The notes under the pieces were generated by a model, which was not told where the DNA came from, did not search any database, and worked only from the letters and a program-made list of their open reading frames with translations. This document shows, one piece after another, positions 23,069-31,157 of a stretch of 64,000 nt of DNA. Origin of the DNA: CAWATZ01 sp963784995 (lineage in GTDB: Bacteria > Planctomycetota > Planctomycetia > Gemmatales > Gemmataceae); NCBI GenBank assembly GCA_963784995.1, contig CAWATZ010000024.1, forward strand, positions 248,001-312,000. The letters run 5' to 3'. Made by a program: the position numbers and the translations under genes. Each line of letters opens with the position of its first letter. Positions within the stretch are counted from its first letter, which is position 1.

Positions 23069-23983
23069 TCAGGGTTTCCCCGCGGCCTCGGCCGCCTGGC
23101 GCAGGGCGTTCTCCAGCGCCACGGCTTGTTCCTTGCTAAACTCCTTCAGGTCCGCCAGCTTCCGCAGTGCCGGCGTGAACGCCACTGTTTTTCCCTGGGG
23201 CAACTTCCGCCGGGCAATCGCGTCCTCCTCCGGCCCCAGGAGGCCGATCCGATCGTGCTTGATGCTCAGGGTGTACTTTTCGCGGTAGCCGGACGCCAGC
23301 AGCTGCATGTCGTTGTCCGCCAGGGTGAAGGCTTTGTCTTTCTCGGACAGCAGCCAGATGAACGTCCTGAGCTTGCCCGTCTTCGGATCGACCATGATGG
23401 CGTGACGCAGGACCATCATCTCGTGCTTGTCTCCTCGCAGCATCATTCCCCGGGCATCGATGAGCCGCACGGTCGGCGTTTGCACGACCTGGGCAACGTC
23501 TTTCTCGACCCCTTTCTCGTTCGCCTCCAGAACCACTCCACCAACCAAACCAAGATCGGCGCCCAACCGATGTTTGGAATCGATGATGGTGTTCCGGCCC
23601 TTGATCGCCACCGCGAAGCCGGAAGCAACTGTCCGCAGCTGGTAGGAGTTGCCGCTCTTGATCACCTTCGCCAGCACCACGGTCTTGAACAGTTCCGAGT
23701 AGAAAGCAACGTTGGAGTTTTTTTTGCGATCCTCCTCGCTTACGGAAGGTTGGGTGAAGAGAACCAGGTCAGTCCACCCTTCGGGCACCTTGTCGCCAAT
23801 GACTGTTCCGGGAGGGACCTTTTCCTCCGGGTGCCGCTTCAGGTCGAATGGCACCGGCTCGACGTTGTCCACGTCCGCCACCTTCTGGTTCGCCTCACCG
23901 GAGGGCCCCCAGGTCAAGCAGAATCCCAGTCCAAGCGCGAGGATCCCAACGATCCCGGCTCCAATCCAGTAACGCTTTTTCAT
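23069..23983 (-). CDS. Unknown membrane-anchored or secreted protein in the biosynthetic operon
   Basis: The protein has 304 residues. It begins with MKKRYWIGAGIVGILALGLGF, a signal peptide or single membrane anchor, and the rest is soluble and mixed alpha/beta with no catalytic motif I recognise. Recurrent features are GTVIGDKVPEGWTDLVLF, RTVASGFAVAIKG, a dipeptide-rich middle with many beta strands and a charged helical C-terminus. Its ATG overlaps the stop of the HlyD-like gene by four bases (ATGA), so translation is coupled to the exporter. It is followed by the MbtH gene after about 70 bases. The position suggests a periplasmic or membrane partner of the exporter or synthase; that is inference only. 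Confidence 0.6.
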   Translation of the reverse strand: MKKRYWIGAGIVGILALGLGFCLTWGPSGEANQKVADVDNVEPVPFDLKRHPEEKVPPGTVIGDKVPEGWTDLVLFTQPSVSEEDRKKNSNVAFYSELFKTVVLAKVIKSGNSYQLRTVASGFAVAIKGRNTIIDSKHRLGADLGLVGGVVLEANEKGVEKDVAQVVQTPTVRLIDARGMMLRGDKHEMMVLRHAIMVDPKTGKLRTFIWLLSEKDKAFTLADNDMQLLASGYREKYTLSIKHDRIGLLGPEEDAIARRKLPQGKTVAFTPALRKLADLKEFSKEQAVALENALRQAAEAAGKP

Positions 23984-25227
23984 GACATCCTCGCCTTCCT
24001 GAGCGCCTCGCGCCTGCCGGCGGTTCGTTTGTGCGCCGCGGGCGGGTTCCAGGGTAACAGGGTTGTGCCGGTCCCCAGGGTGGAACCGACAGCCCGGGTG
24101 GTGTTCGAGATCAGCACGCGAACCCGCTGGTTGATCCGGGGCGGGTTCGGGCTCGGGTCCAGGGTAATAATGCACTCCAGGGCCAGCGGGCTGCCGACGG
24201 AACCTCCCTCGGCGGGAGCCAGCCGTCGCGGGGCGAACCACCGGCCCACTCGGGTCACGGTCCCAGTCCAGCGCAGCTTCGGGTCGGTGTCGTCGCAGAC
24301 CGTGACCGCCCGATTCAGCGCCACCCGGTTGGCGAACTCCTGATCGACCTCGGCCCGGATCAGGATGGGCCCCTCCGGAGCGAACTGCAGGGCCGGCTGC
24401 CGGGTGGCGCCGCCGACCGCGTCGCCGACGCTGGCCAGCAAACGCAGCACGGTGCCGGGCCGCGGGGCCAGCAGGACGCATTCCTGCTGAGCCTGCTGGG
24501 CCTGCTCCAGCCGGGCCTGGGCGGCCTCGACCTCGGCTTTGGCCCGGTCGATCGCCAGATCGACCTTGCGGGCCTTGACCTCCTTCAGCTGGGCCTGTGC
24601 CCCTTGCTCCATTGCTTCCAGCTCCTTGACCTGGTCCTCGGCCGTGGACACCTCGACGGGCTGAACCAGGATCTTTTGCAGCAGCCGCTTCTTTTCCTCC
24701 AGCACCTTCCGGGCAGCGGCCAGCTTGAAGCGCACCGCATCCACGACCGCTTGCTGCTGCGCGATCAGGCCCTGCTGCTGGCGTTTGGCCTCCTCGGCCT
24801 GCTTCAGGCCGGTCCGGGCCGCCTCCAGGCCGGCGCGGGCCTCGACCACACGCAGCTGTTGCATGCGATCGTCCACCCGGACCAGCTCGGCCCCCTCCTT
24901 GACCCAGTCCCCTTCCTTGACCAGCACCTCCTTGACCACGCCCGCCTGGAGCGGGACCAGGGAGCTGATGCCGTGGGGCACGTCGGCATAACCCAGGCAC
25001 GCCAGGCTGCCGTCGCTCTTCTCGCTCGGGTTACTGGCGTTCGCGGGCGCCGGCGGCGGCTTGAGCCAGCCGGACAGGTAAAGGCCGCCCGCCGTCAGGC
25101 CGCCCCCCAGTAACAGGAGCGTCAGCCAGCCCAGGAACCGGACAAGCCGGCTCAGGAATCCGGATCGTGCTTTCGCAGGAGCCGACGACACCCCGGGCGT
25201 TTCCGGCGGGGGAGGGATCTGGCTCAT
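23980..25227 (-). CDS. HlyD/DevB-like membrane fusion protein of an ABC exporter
   Basis: The protein has 415 residues (start ATG, MSQIPPPPETPG; GGGAGAAG upstream). One N-terminal membrane helix lies at residues about 32-52 (LGWLTLLLLGGGLTAGGLYL). A biotinyl-lipoyl half-motif (LVPLQAGVVKEVLVKEGDWV) is followed by a long coiled coil (residues about 110-270, rich in EA/KQ) and the second lipoyl half (LLAPRPGTVLRLLASVGDAV). This is the architecture of periplasmic adaptors that link an inner-membrane ABC pump to an outer-membrane channel. It lies in one operon with the ATPase and FtsX permease, and likely exports the megasynthase product. No outer-membrane TolC-like gene is in the window. Confidence 0.85.
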   Translation of the reverse strand: MSQIPPPPETPGVSSAPAKARSGFLSRLVRFLGWLTLLLLGGGLTAGGLYLSGWLKPPPAPANASNPSEKSDGSLACLGYADVPHGISSLVPLQAGVVKEVLVKEGDWVKEGAELVRVDDRMQQLRVVEARAGLEAARTGLKQAEEAKRQQQGLIAQQQAVVDAVRFKLAAARKVLEEKKRLLQKILVQPVEVSTAEDQVKELEAMEQGAQAQLKEVKARKVDLAIDRAKAEVEAAQARLEQAQQAQQECVLLAPRPGTVLRLLASVGDAVGGATRQPALQFAPEGPILIRAEVDQEFANRVALNRAVTVCDDTDPKLRWTGTVTRVGRWFAPRRLAPAEGGSVGSPLALECIITLDPSPNPPRINQRVRVLISNTTRAVGSTLGTGTTLLPWNPPAAHKRTAGRREALRKARMS

Positions 25228-25257
25228 GGACAACTTCTCCCGGAAAAGAGTTCCTGG

Positions 25258-25978
25258 TCAGCTTCCATTGAGGTCCTTGTCGGCCTCCTGTTCCAGCAGC
25301 CTGCCGTCGCTCAGGTGATACACCCGGTCCGCAAAGGGGAGCAACCGGTCGTCGTGAGTGACGGTCAGCACCGTGGCCCCCCGTTTCTTGGCCGCGTCCC
25401 GCAGCAGCCCGACCACCTGTTCGCCGTGAGACCAGTCCAGGGCACTGGTCGGCTCGTCGGCAAAGCAGAAGTCCGGATTGTTCAGCAGGGCCCGGCCAAT
25501 GGCCACGCGCTGCTTCTCGCCGCCCGACAGCTGGGCCGGCAGATAATCGATCTGCTTGCCCAGGCCCAGGGTCCGGAGCATGGTCGCCACCCACTCCCGC
25601 ACCGTACTCGGCCGAGAGGTTGGGGTCGGTCCAGCGCAGGACCAGCTCCAGTTGCTCCCGGGCCGTCAGCGACGGGAACAGGTTGTAGCCCTGGAAGATG
25701 AAGCCGAAGTGCTGCCGGCGAAAGGCTTCGCGCTCCGGTTCGTCCAGCGCCCAGACGTCCTGGTTCAGGGCCAGCACCTTCCCCCGCGTCGGCTGCATCA
25801 GCCCGGAGAGCAGGGCCAGCAAGGTCGATTTGCCGCTGCCCGAGGGGCCCATCAGCAGGACCATCTCCCCGCCGTGGAAGTTCAGCGACACGTCCGCCAC
25901 GGCCACGGTCTGGCTCAGACCATCGCCAAAGGTCCGCACCAGGTGTCGGGCTACCAGGGTCGGCGTCGCGCTCCGCAT
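25258..25978 (-). pseudogene. DevA/LolD-type ABC ATPase, frame-broken
   Basis: Two frames together give one 239-residue ATPase once one G near 25603 is removed (...DPNLSAEY|VREWVATMLRTLGL...). Motifs: Walker A GPSGSGKST, Q-loop FIFQGYN, signature LSGGEKQRVAIG, Walker B FCFADEPTSALD, H-loop VTHDD. It is the right length and type for an ATPase paired with FtsX/MacB permeases. It sits between the permease and the HlyD-like gene and would power the exporter. If the extra base is real the exporter has lost its motor; a sequencing indel is more likely because all motifs are intact. Confidence 0.8.
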
Positions 25979-26013
25979 GGCGTTGTAGCTCGTGTCTCCT
26001 TCGTGTGGGCCTC

Positions 26014-26140
26014 AACCCCTCCCCCAACCCCCTCCCCCCTTCGGGGAGGGGGAGCCAGAGGGATTCCCGTTGTGTGTGTGCGTGGCGCAATGCAATCCAT
26101 CCGACTTCTTGCTCCCCCTCCCCGCTTCGGGGAGGGGTTG
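26014..26140. repeat. C/G-rich palindromic element between the permease and ATPase genes
   Basis: Two local hairpins (CCCCCTCCCC/GGGGAGGGGG near 26029-26053 and CCCCTCCCCG/CGGGGAGGGG near 26111-26138) are also joined by outer complementary ends (AACCCCTCCCC/GGGGAGGGGTT). Between them is a GT-run. It lies in the gap between two co-directional genes of the exporter operon, so it could stabilise or process the mRNA. Confidence 0.75.
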
Positions 26141-26151
26141 TTCCCCATCTC

Positions 26152-27303
26152 TCATCGCAACAGGGTCATCGGCTCAATCACCTTCAGCGACCGCAGCGAC
26201 AGCAAGCCCGAGACCCCCACCATGACCAGGGTCACGCCCACGCTTCCGCCCAGCAGGATGGGCGGGAGCAAGACTCGACCGCCGATGTTGTCGATCAGCA
26301 CGCTCAGGGCCAGCGACAAGGGCAGTCCCACCGCAATGCCGACCACTCCAACCGCCCCGGCCTGGGCCAAAATCAGGCTGCCGATCCGGAAGCGGGGAAT
26401 GCCCACCGCTCGCAGCAGGGCGTACTCGCGCATCGAGGCAATCGTGGCGGCATACAGGGTCTGACTGGTCACCACCAGACCCACCAGCAAGCCCAGCGAC
26501 GACGTGAAGATCAGGGCCAGGCCCGCCTTGGTTTCCCGCAGCCAGTAATTCTGCGTCCGGCTGGCAAATTGCTGCCGGGTGAACACTTCCATGCCCGGAT
26601 ACTCCCTGTGCAGCCGCTCGGCCGTCTCGGCCGCCTTGTCCGGGTGGCGAACCCCCGCCACCAGGTAGGACACCTTGCTGGAGTTGTTCGGCACGCGAAA
26701 CAGGCTCTGCACCGCCCGGGCGGTATGGATCGAGCAAAAGACGAACGGTCCGCCAATGCTCTTGTAGCCGTTCACCAGCCCCACCACCCGCACCCGCTGG
26801 CCGCTGATCTCCGCCATCTCGCCGACGCCCTTGCTCAGCGCCAGCCGGCCCAGCTCCGACTCATCGACCACAATGGTCATTGGCTCGGCCAGCCGGTCGC
26901 GCAACTCGGGCGTCAGGCCAATGACGCCGCCCAGGGAATCCGACTCCATGCGCGTTCCGATCACGACGCACACAATGGCCCCGCCGCCTTTTTTGTGGTA
27001 ATAGTCGAAACCGTAGAAGTAAGGCTCGATCACGATGATTTCCGGATCAAGCATCAGCCGGGCTACCCAGTCGTAGGGGATGGGATGCCCCAGGTCGATA
27101 CTGAGCACGTCGCGCGAGGCAATGAACAGGTCGGCCCGGCAAGTATCGATCGGCACCGAGGCAAACGAGATGGTGCCCATCAGGACGCCGTACTGCAACA
27201 CCGTCAGCAGGATGCTGAACCCGACCGCCAGCACCGCCGGCAGGAAGCGTAATTGCTCCCGCCAGAGCATCAGCAGAGCATAGCGGACGGCCAGGCCAAA
27301 CAT
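26152..27303 (-). CDS. FtsX/DevC-like permease of an ABC exporter
   Basis: The protein has 383 residues. One N-terminal membrane helix (FLPAVLAVGFSILLTVLQYG) precedes a periplasmic domain of about 200 residues, then three C-terminal helices (LIFTSSLGLLVGLVVTSQTL, ILAQAGAVGVVGIAVGLPL, GVTLVMVGVSGLLSLRSL). This is the MacB/FtsX topology, and the segment SMREYALLRAVGIPRFRI matches the FtsX coupling-helix region. GGGGAT lies just before the ATG. It is the first gene of the biosynthetic/export operon, preceded by 650 bases of non-coding DNA that should hold the promoter. Together with the ATPase and HlyD-like adaptor it resembles DevBCA, which exports glycolipids in heterocyst-forming cyanobacteria. 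Confidence 0.85.
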   Translation of the reverse strand: MFGLAVRYALLMLWREQLRFLPAVLAVGFSILLTVLQYGVLMGTISFASVPIDTCRADLFIASRDVLSIDLGHPIPYDWVARLMLDPEIIVIEPYFYGFDYYHKKGGGAIVCVVIGTRMESDSLGGVIGLTPELRDRLAEPMTIVVDESELGRLALSKGVGEMAEISGQRVRVVGLVNGYKSIGGPFVFCSIHTARAVQSLFRVPNNSSKVSYLVAGVRHPDKAAETAERLHREYPGMEVFTRQQFASRTQNYWLRETKAGLALIFTSSLGLLVGLVVTSQTLYAATIASMREYALLRAVGIPRFRIGSLILAQAGAVGVVGIAVGLPLSLALSVLIDNIGGRVLLPPILLGGSVGVTLVMVGVSGLLSLRSLKVIEPMTLLR

Positions 27304-27953
27304 GGTATCCCCACGCCAACAGGGTTTGGCACTTTCAGCGCAGCCAGGGCTCCGTGTCCTGGCTGGCTCTGCGGACAGGCAGCTTTGCCTGCCCTGTTCC
27401 CAGCTTGGCTATCGGTAAGGAGAGGTCACAGGGAAGGGGCGCCTCTTCCGGAGATAGCGAATTCGATCGCACCAGGCGGGAGGGGAACAACCACGGTTCC
27501 CTCAGCACGTCCGGGCGATTCTGTTTCTTCTTCTGGGCGTTCCCCTCTTCTATTACGGACACTGGTGATCTTCTGTTCCAGCCCCCAAACCAACCCCTGG
27601 TTGTGTCCCCGTCCCCAGCCTTTGCCATCGGCTCGTCCGAGCTGAGCTGGTGGACGCTTCGCCAACTTCTGCCTATACTGGTCACGGCGATCCAATCGCT
27701 CAGCCGCGAATTGCCGTTCCTCGCGAATAAGCCACCTTTCTGGTGTGCGTACTCTATTAGAATAATCAGCAAATGAGACAATGCAACAACAAAATAGCCC
27801 CGTCTGCTTTTTTGTTTTATTTCACCCATCCTCTCCTAATTAACCTGAATAGCCGGTCGCGACATTTGCTTTTTGATCGCTCCCTCTCCAAAAGAATTAT
27901 CGCGCTTTCCGGGCAGGAGCGGACAAAAAAGTTTGCCAGGAACAGGAGGTACA
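27304..27953. promoter_or_regulatory. 650-bp divergent intergenic region
   Basis: This gap separates the minus-strand exporter/megasynthase operon from the plus-strand HAD gene, and must carry both promoters. The part 27740-27900 is clearly more AT-rich than its surroundings (runs such as CTAATTAACCTGAATAG and CCAAAAGAATTATCGCG), as expected for promoter DNA, but I cannot assign -35/-10 boxes with confidence. A minus-strand frame of 164 codons spans it without homology-like sequence or a good start, and I do not call it a gene. Confidence 0.45.
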
Positions 27954-28589
27954 GTGAACCGGAACGTTATCTTTGATCTGGACGGCACGCTGATCGATTC
28001 GCGCCCTGGGATCCTCGCGGGGTTGCGGCACGCCTTGCGGTGCCTGGGACACGAGCTGCCGGCCGACTGGTCCCTGGACTGGGCCATCGGTCCGCCATTG
28101 CTGGAGGTGATGACCCGGTTGCTGGCTCCTCTGGGAGATGACCGGGCCAGGGAGGCGACCTGCCATTACCGGGAATGGTACGGCACCGTGGGCCTGTTCG
28201 ACGCCCGGCCCTATCCGGGAGTGCCGGAGATGCTGGAGCAGCTGTCAGCGCTGGGGAAAAGCCTCTTTGTCGGCACGTCCAAGCGAACGGCCTTTGCCCG
28301 GACCATCCTGGAGCATTTCGGGCTGGCCGGCCGGTTCCGGGCTATCTGCGGCGCGGAGCCCTGCGGCCGCTTCGACCGCAAGGCCGACCTGATCCGGCAC
28401 CTGCTGGAGGTCGAGAGGTTGGCCGTGGCGGAAACGGCCCTGGTCGGCGACCGCGAGCACGACGTCGCTGCCGCGCGGGCCAATGGGCTGTGGATGGTGG
28501 GAGTGGTCTACGGCTACGGCAGCCGGGAGGAACTGGCGGCAGCGGACCTGCTGTGCGACAGTCCGGAGTGCCTGGTCGAGGTGCTGTAA
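27954..28589 (+). CDS. HAD-family phosphatase (phosphoglycolate-phosphatase-like)
   Basis: The protein has 211 residues. The GTG start is fixed by AGGAGG six bases upstream (MNRNVIFDLDGTLIDS). HAD motif I is DLDGT, motif II VGTSKR, motif III Lys in RKADLI, motif IV GDREHDV. A helical cap domain lies between motifs I and II (residues about 15-80), as in the Gph/PhnX subfamily, which removes phosphate from small metabolites. The substrate cannot be told from sequence. It stands alone on the plus strand, convergent with the thioredoxin-like gene. A lone half-arm of the CGCTTGCGGCTT palindrome follows its stop. Confidence 0.88.
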   Translation: MNRNVIFDLDGTLIDSRPGILAGLRHALRCLGHELPADWSLDWAIGPPLLEVMTRLLAPLGDDRAREATCHYREWYGTVGLFDARPYPGVPEMLEQLSALGKSLFVGTSKRTAFARTILEHFGLAGRFRAICGAEPCGRFDRKADLIRHLLEVERLAVAETALVGDREHDVAAARANGLWMVGVVYGYGSREELAAADLLCDSPECLVEVL

Positions 28590-28612
28590 CGGCCGCTTGC
28601 GGCTTCGGGGAC

Positions 28613-29060
28613 TCAATCCTTCTTCTTCTCGCTCAGGATCTTGCCCGCTTCTTCAAGGAACTCCTCCGGGTCCCGATAGCTCTCCAGCCGGCCGACTTCC
28701 TTGCCTTCGCCGTCCAGGAAGACCAGGCAGGGAATGCCGGAGACCTTGTGCTCCCTGGCCAGCTTGGGGTTCTCGTCAACGTCAACCTTGATGGCCACCG
28801 TCCTGTCTGCGAGGAGTTTCTGCACCTTCTCGTTGGCGAAGGTCATCTTGTCGAGCTCCCGGCACGGAACGGCACCAGGTGGCGCCGAAGTCGATCATGA
28901 CGATCTTCTTGTCGCTCCTGGCCTTGTCCAGGGCCTTGTCGTAGCTCAGCTTCTGGAAAGGGCCGAGGTTGGCGGTCCCCTTGGTGTCCTTGTTGTCCTT
29001 CTCTGTCGTGCAGGCAGGAACAACAAGCAGGGCCAGGATCAGGACCAGCAGACGTTTCAT
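28613..29060 (-). pseudogene. Thioredoxin-like lipoprotein, frame-broken in the CxxC motif
   Basis: The protein begins MKRLLVLILALLVVPAC, a lipoprotein signal with lipobox, then a thioredoxin fold: VMIDFGATWC in the first frame and CRELDKMTFANEKVQ ... GIPCLVFLDGEGKE in the second. Removing one C near 28870 turns TGG-TGC-C-GTT-CCG-TGC into a WCVPC active site and gives 148 residues. All later motifs, including the cis-Pro (SGIP), are intact. DsbD-C/thioredoxin-7-type domains of this kind reduce or isomerise disulfides outside the cytoplasm. The break is either a sequence indel or a very recent mutation. Confidence 0.8.
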
Positions 29061-29162
29061 CGCAACAGATTCCAAAGACAAGGGGCCACTCGCTGAAGGC
29101 AACGCTCTTGTGAGGTTATTGGGCGCAGCACACTCCTGTCAATCGAAAAGTGGCACGTGTTG

Positions 29163-30419
29163 TTATCGGTGCCTCTTTTTCCTGGCCTCCGGATGCTGGG
29201 GTTTGGTGGGTTTCCCTCCCGAAGGCCGGGCCGGCTTTTGCGCCCGGTGGGGGCGCGGTTGTTGCTCCGCCTTGCCCGGTCGCCGGGTCGGAGTGGAGGA
29301 ATAATCAAAGTCCGGCAACGTGATGCGCGGCAGCCGTTGGCCGATCTGACGCTCGATGCGTGCCAGCGACTTCTCCTCGGCGGGGGCAACCAGGATGAAG
29401 GCATCGCCTTCGGCCTCGGCCCGTGCCGTCCGGCCGATGCGGTGGACGTAGTCCTCCGGCACGGCCGGGACGTCAAAGCTGATGACGTGAGTGATGTGGC
29501 TGACGTCGAGGCCGCGGGCGGCGATGTTGGTGGCCACCAGCACCTGGAAGTCGCCGCGGCGAAAGCCCTCCATGGCCCGGTTACGCTGCGGCTGGGTGAG
29601 GTTGCTGTGCAGTTCGGCCACGGCGAAACCGTCGGCGGCAATGGTTTTCGCCAGCCGGCGGGCCGAGACCTTGGTCCGGGTAAACACCAGCACGGAGGGC
29701 ATCTCGGTGTGCCGGAGCAGGTAGCGGAGAAGGGCCGGCTTGAGTTGCTCGGCCACCGGATAGGCGGCCTGGGTGATGCCCACGGCGGGGGCGCTGCGCC
29801 GGCCGACGTGGATCTGCACGGGATTGCGCAGGATCTCCTGAGCGAGCTTGACGATCACGGGCGGTATGGTCGCCGAGAACAGCAGCGTCTGCTTCCGCGC
29901 CGGCAGCCGGGACACGATTTGCTTGATGTCGGGCAGGAAGCCCATGTCGAGCATGCGGTCGGCCTCGTCCAGGACCAGCGTGTGAATCGGGTCGAAGCGC
30001 GATTGCGTCTGCCGCATGTGATCCAGGAGCCGGCCGGGCGTGGCCAGCAGCACTTCCACGCCGGCGCGCAGCACTTTCTCCTGCGGCCCCATGGCGGCGC
30101 CGCCGACCAGCAGGCCGACGCGCAGCGGTGTGTGATAGGCCAGGCCCAGGCAGACGTCGTCAATCTGCTGGGCCAGCTCGCGGGTGGGAGTGATGATCAG
30201 GGCCTGGCAGACGTTGCGCGGCAGCTCCAGCAGCCGGGTGAGGATCGGCAGCAAGAAGGCGGCGGTCTTGCCGGTGCCGGTCTGGGCCGTGGCAATCACG
30301 TCCCGGCCGGCGAGGATGGGTGGAATGGCCTCGGCCTGAATCGGCGTCGGCTCGACGTAACGCATCTCGCGGGTAGCCTGCACCAGCAGTGGATGCAGGC
30401 CCAGGGCCTTGAACGGCAT
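29163..30419 (-). CDS. DEAD-box RNA helicase, RhlE-like
   Basis: The protein has 418 residues. The start is the ATG at 30419 with GGGAG upstream; the frame is open further but without family sequence. Motifs in order: Q motif PTPIQ, Walker A AQTGTGKT, PTRELAQQ, TPGRLLDHM, DEAD (VLDEADRMLDMGF), SAT, then the second RecA domain with VLVFTRTK, ATNIAARGLD and HRIGRTAR. The last 45 residues are rich in Lys, Arg and Pro, a basic tail typical of RhlE-type helicases that bind structured RNA (ribosome assembly or degradosome work). It is transcribed alone, divergent from the 30586 gene. Confidence 0.93.
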   Translation of the reverse strand: MPFKALGLHPLLVQATREMRYVEPTPIQAEAIPPILAGRDVIATAQTGTGKTAAFLLPILTRLLELPRNVCQALIITPTRELAQQIDDVCLGLAYHTPLRVGLLVGGAAMGPQEKVLRAGVEVLLATPGRLLDHMRQTQSRFDPIHTLVLDEADRMLDMGFLPDIKQIVSRLPARKQTLLFSATIPPVIVKLAQEILRNPVQIHVGRRSAPAVGITQAAYPVAEQLKPALLRYLLRHTEMPSVLVFTRTKVSARRLAKTIAADGFAVAELHSNLTQPQRNRAMEGFRRGDFQVLVATNIAARGLDVSHITHVISFDVPAVPEDYVHRIGRTARAEAEGDAFILVAPAEEKSLARIERQIGQRLPRITLPDFDYSSTPTRRPGKAEQQPRPHRAQKPARPSGGKPTKPQHPEARKKRHR

Positions 30420-30585
30420 GACAATCTCCCGGCCCTCCAAGCTCGGGAGTGGCCCAATAGAGAAACAGTTACCCAGGGACCGGGACAGTGCCCGGTCTTC
30501 CTGATTGTATCGCCCTTCCACTCGCTGACGACCATTTCCGTATGATCACAGAGGATTTCCCGTGGTCACAAGGGAGAAGGCAGCG

Positions 30586-31147
30586 ATGGTGAAGGACTTC
30601 AAGCGCATGACGGACTTTCTGGTGGAGCTGGGCATCGAGAAGATCGGACACACCCGGAAGACCTACCTGGCCCACCTGATCAGCGTCTGCAGATTCATGG
30701 AGGCCGAGGGCTGCGACGACGACGTTTGCCGGGCGGGGATGTTCCACTCGATCTACGGCACGCAGCGGTTTCAGGGGTTCACGCTGCCGCTGGAACGGCG
30801 TGCGGAAGTCCGCGCCCTGATCGGCGAGCGTGCCGAGCGGCTGGCGTACCTCAACTGTGCCATGAACCGCGAGTCGTTCGACCGTGCCGTCGAGCAGAGG
30901 ACGGAGCCGTACCGGATCATCGACCGGATCACCGGCGAAGAGGTGACAGCTGTCGCGGCGCGATTTCGACGACCTGTGCCGGGTGCATCTGCATGACTGG
31001 CTGGAGCAGGCACCGCGCTCCCAGGAGTGGGGCTATCGCCGGGCCGCTTACCGGGGCATGGCGGAGCGGCTGGGAGGGAAGGCGATCGCGGCTTACGATC
31101 GCGTCTTTGCCCAGGAAACGGCAGCTGCACCGCAGCAGACCGGCTGA
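30586..31147 (+). pseudogene. DUF6817-like protein, frame-broken
   Basis: AAGGGAGAAGG lies upstream of the ATG (MVKDFKRMTDFLVELGIEK). The protein shows HTRKTYLAHLISVCRFMEAEG and MFHSIYGTQRFQGFTLP, a helical His/Asp-rich arrangement like an HD-type or DUF6817 domain (name from memory), seen in some peptide-modifying systems. After ITGEEV an extra A near 30946 shifts the frame; removing it continues as QLSRRDFDDLCRVHLHDWLE to the stop at 31147, 186 residues in total. No partner genes are nearby. Its stop lies 10 bases from that of the convergent kinase gene. Confidence 0.6.
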
Positions 31148-31157
31148 ACGCCCAGGA

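Noticed and set aside
23069..25000. A single 643-residue protein spanning the unknown protein and the adaptor region
   Set aside because: The upstream half of that frame is out of frame with the well-supported HlyD-like protein; the real start is the ATG at 23983 coupled to the adaptor stop.
27335..27829. A 164-codon minus-strand frame between the exporter operon and the HAD gene
   Set aside because: It has no good start, no domain-like sequence and lies in the likely promoter region.
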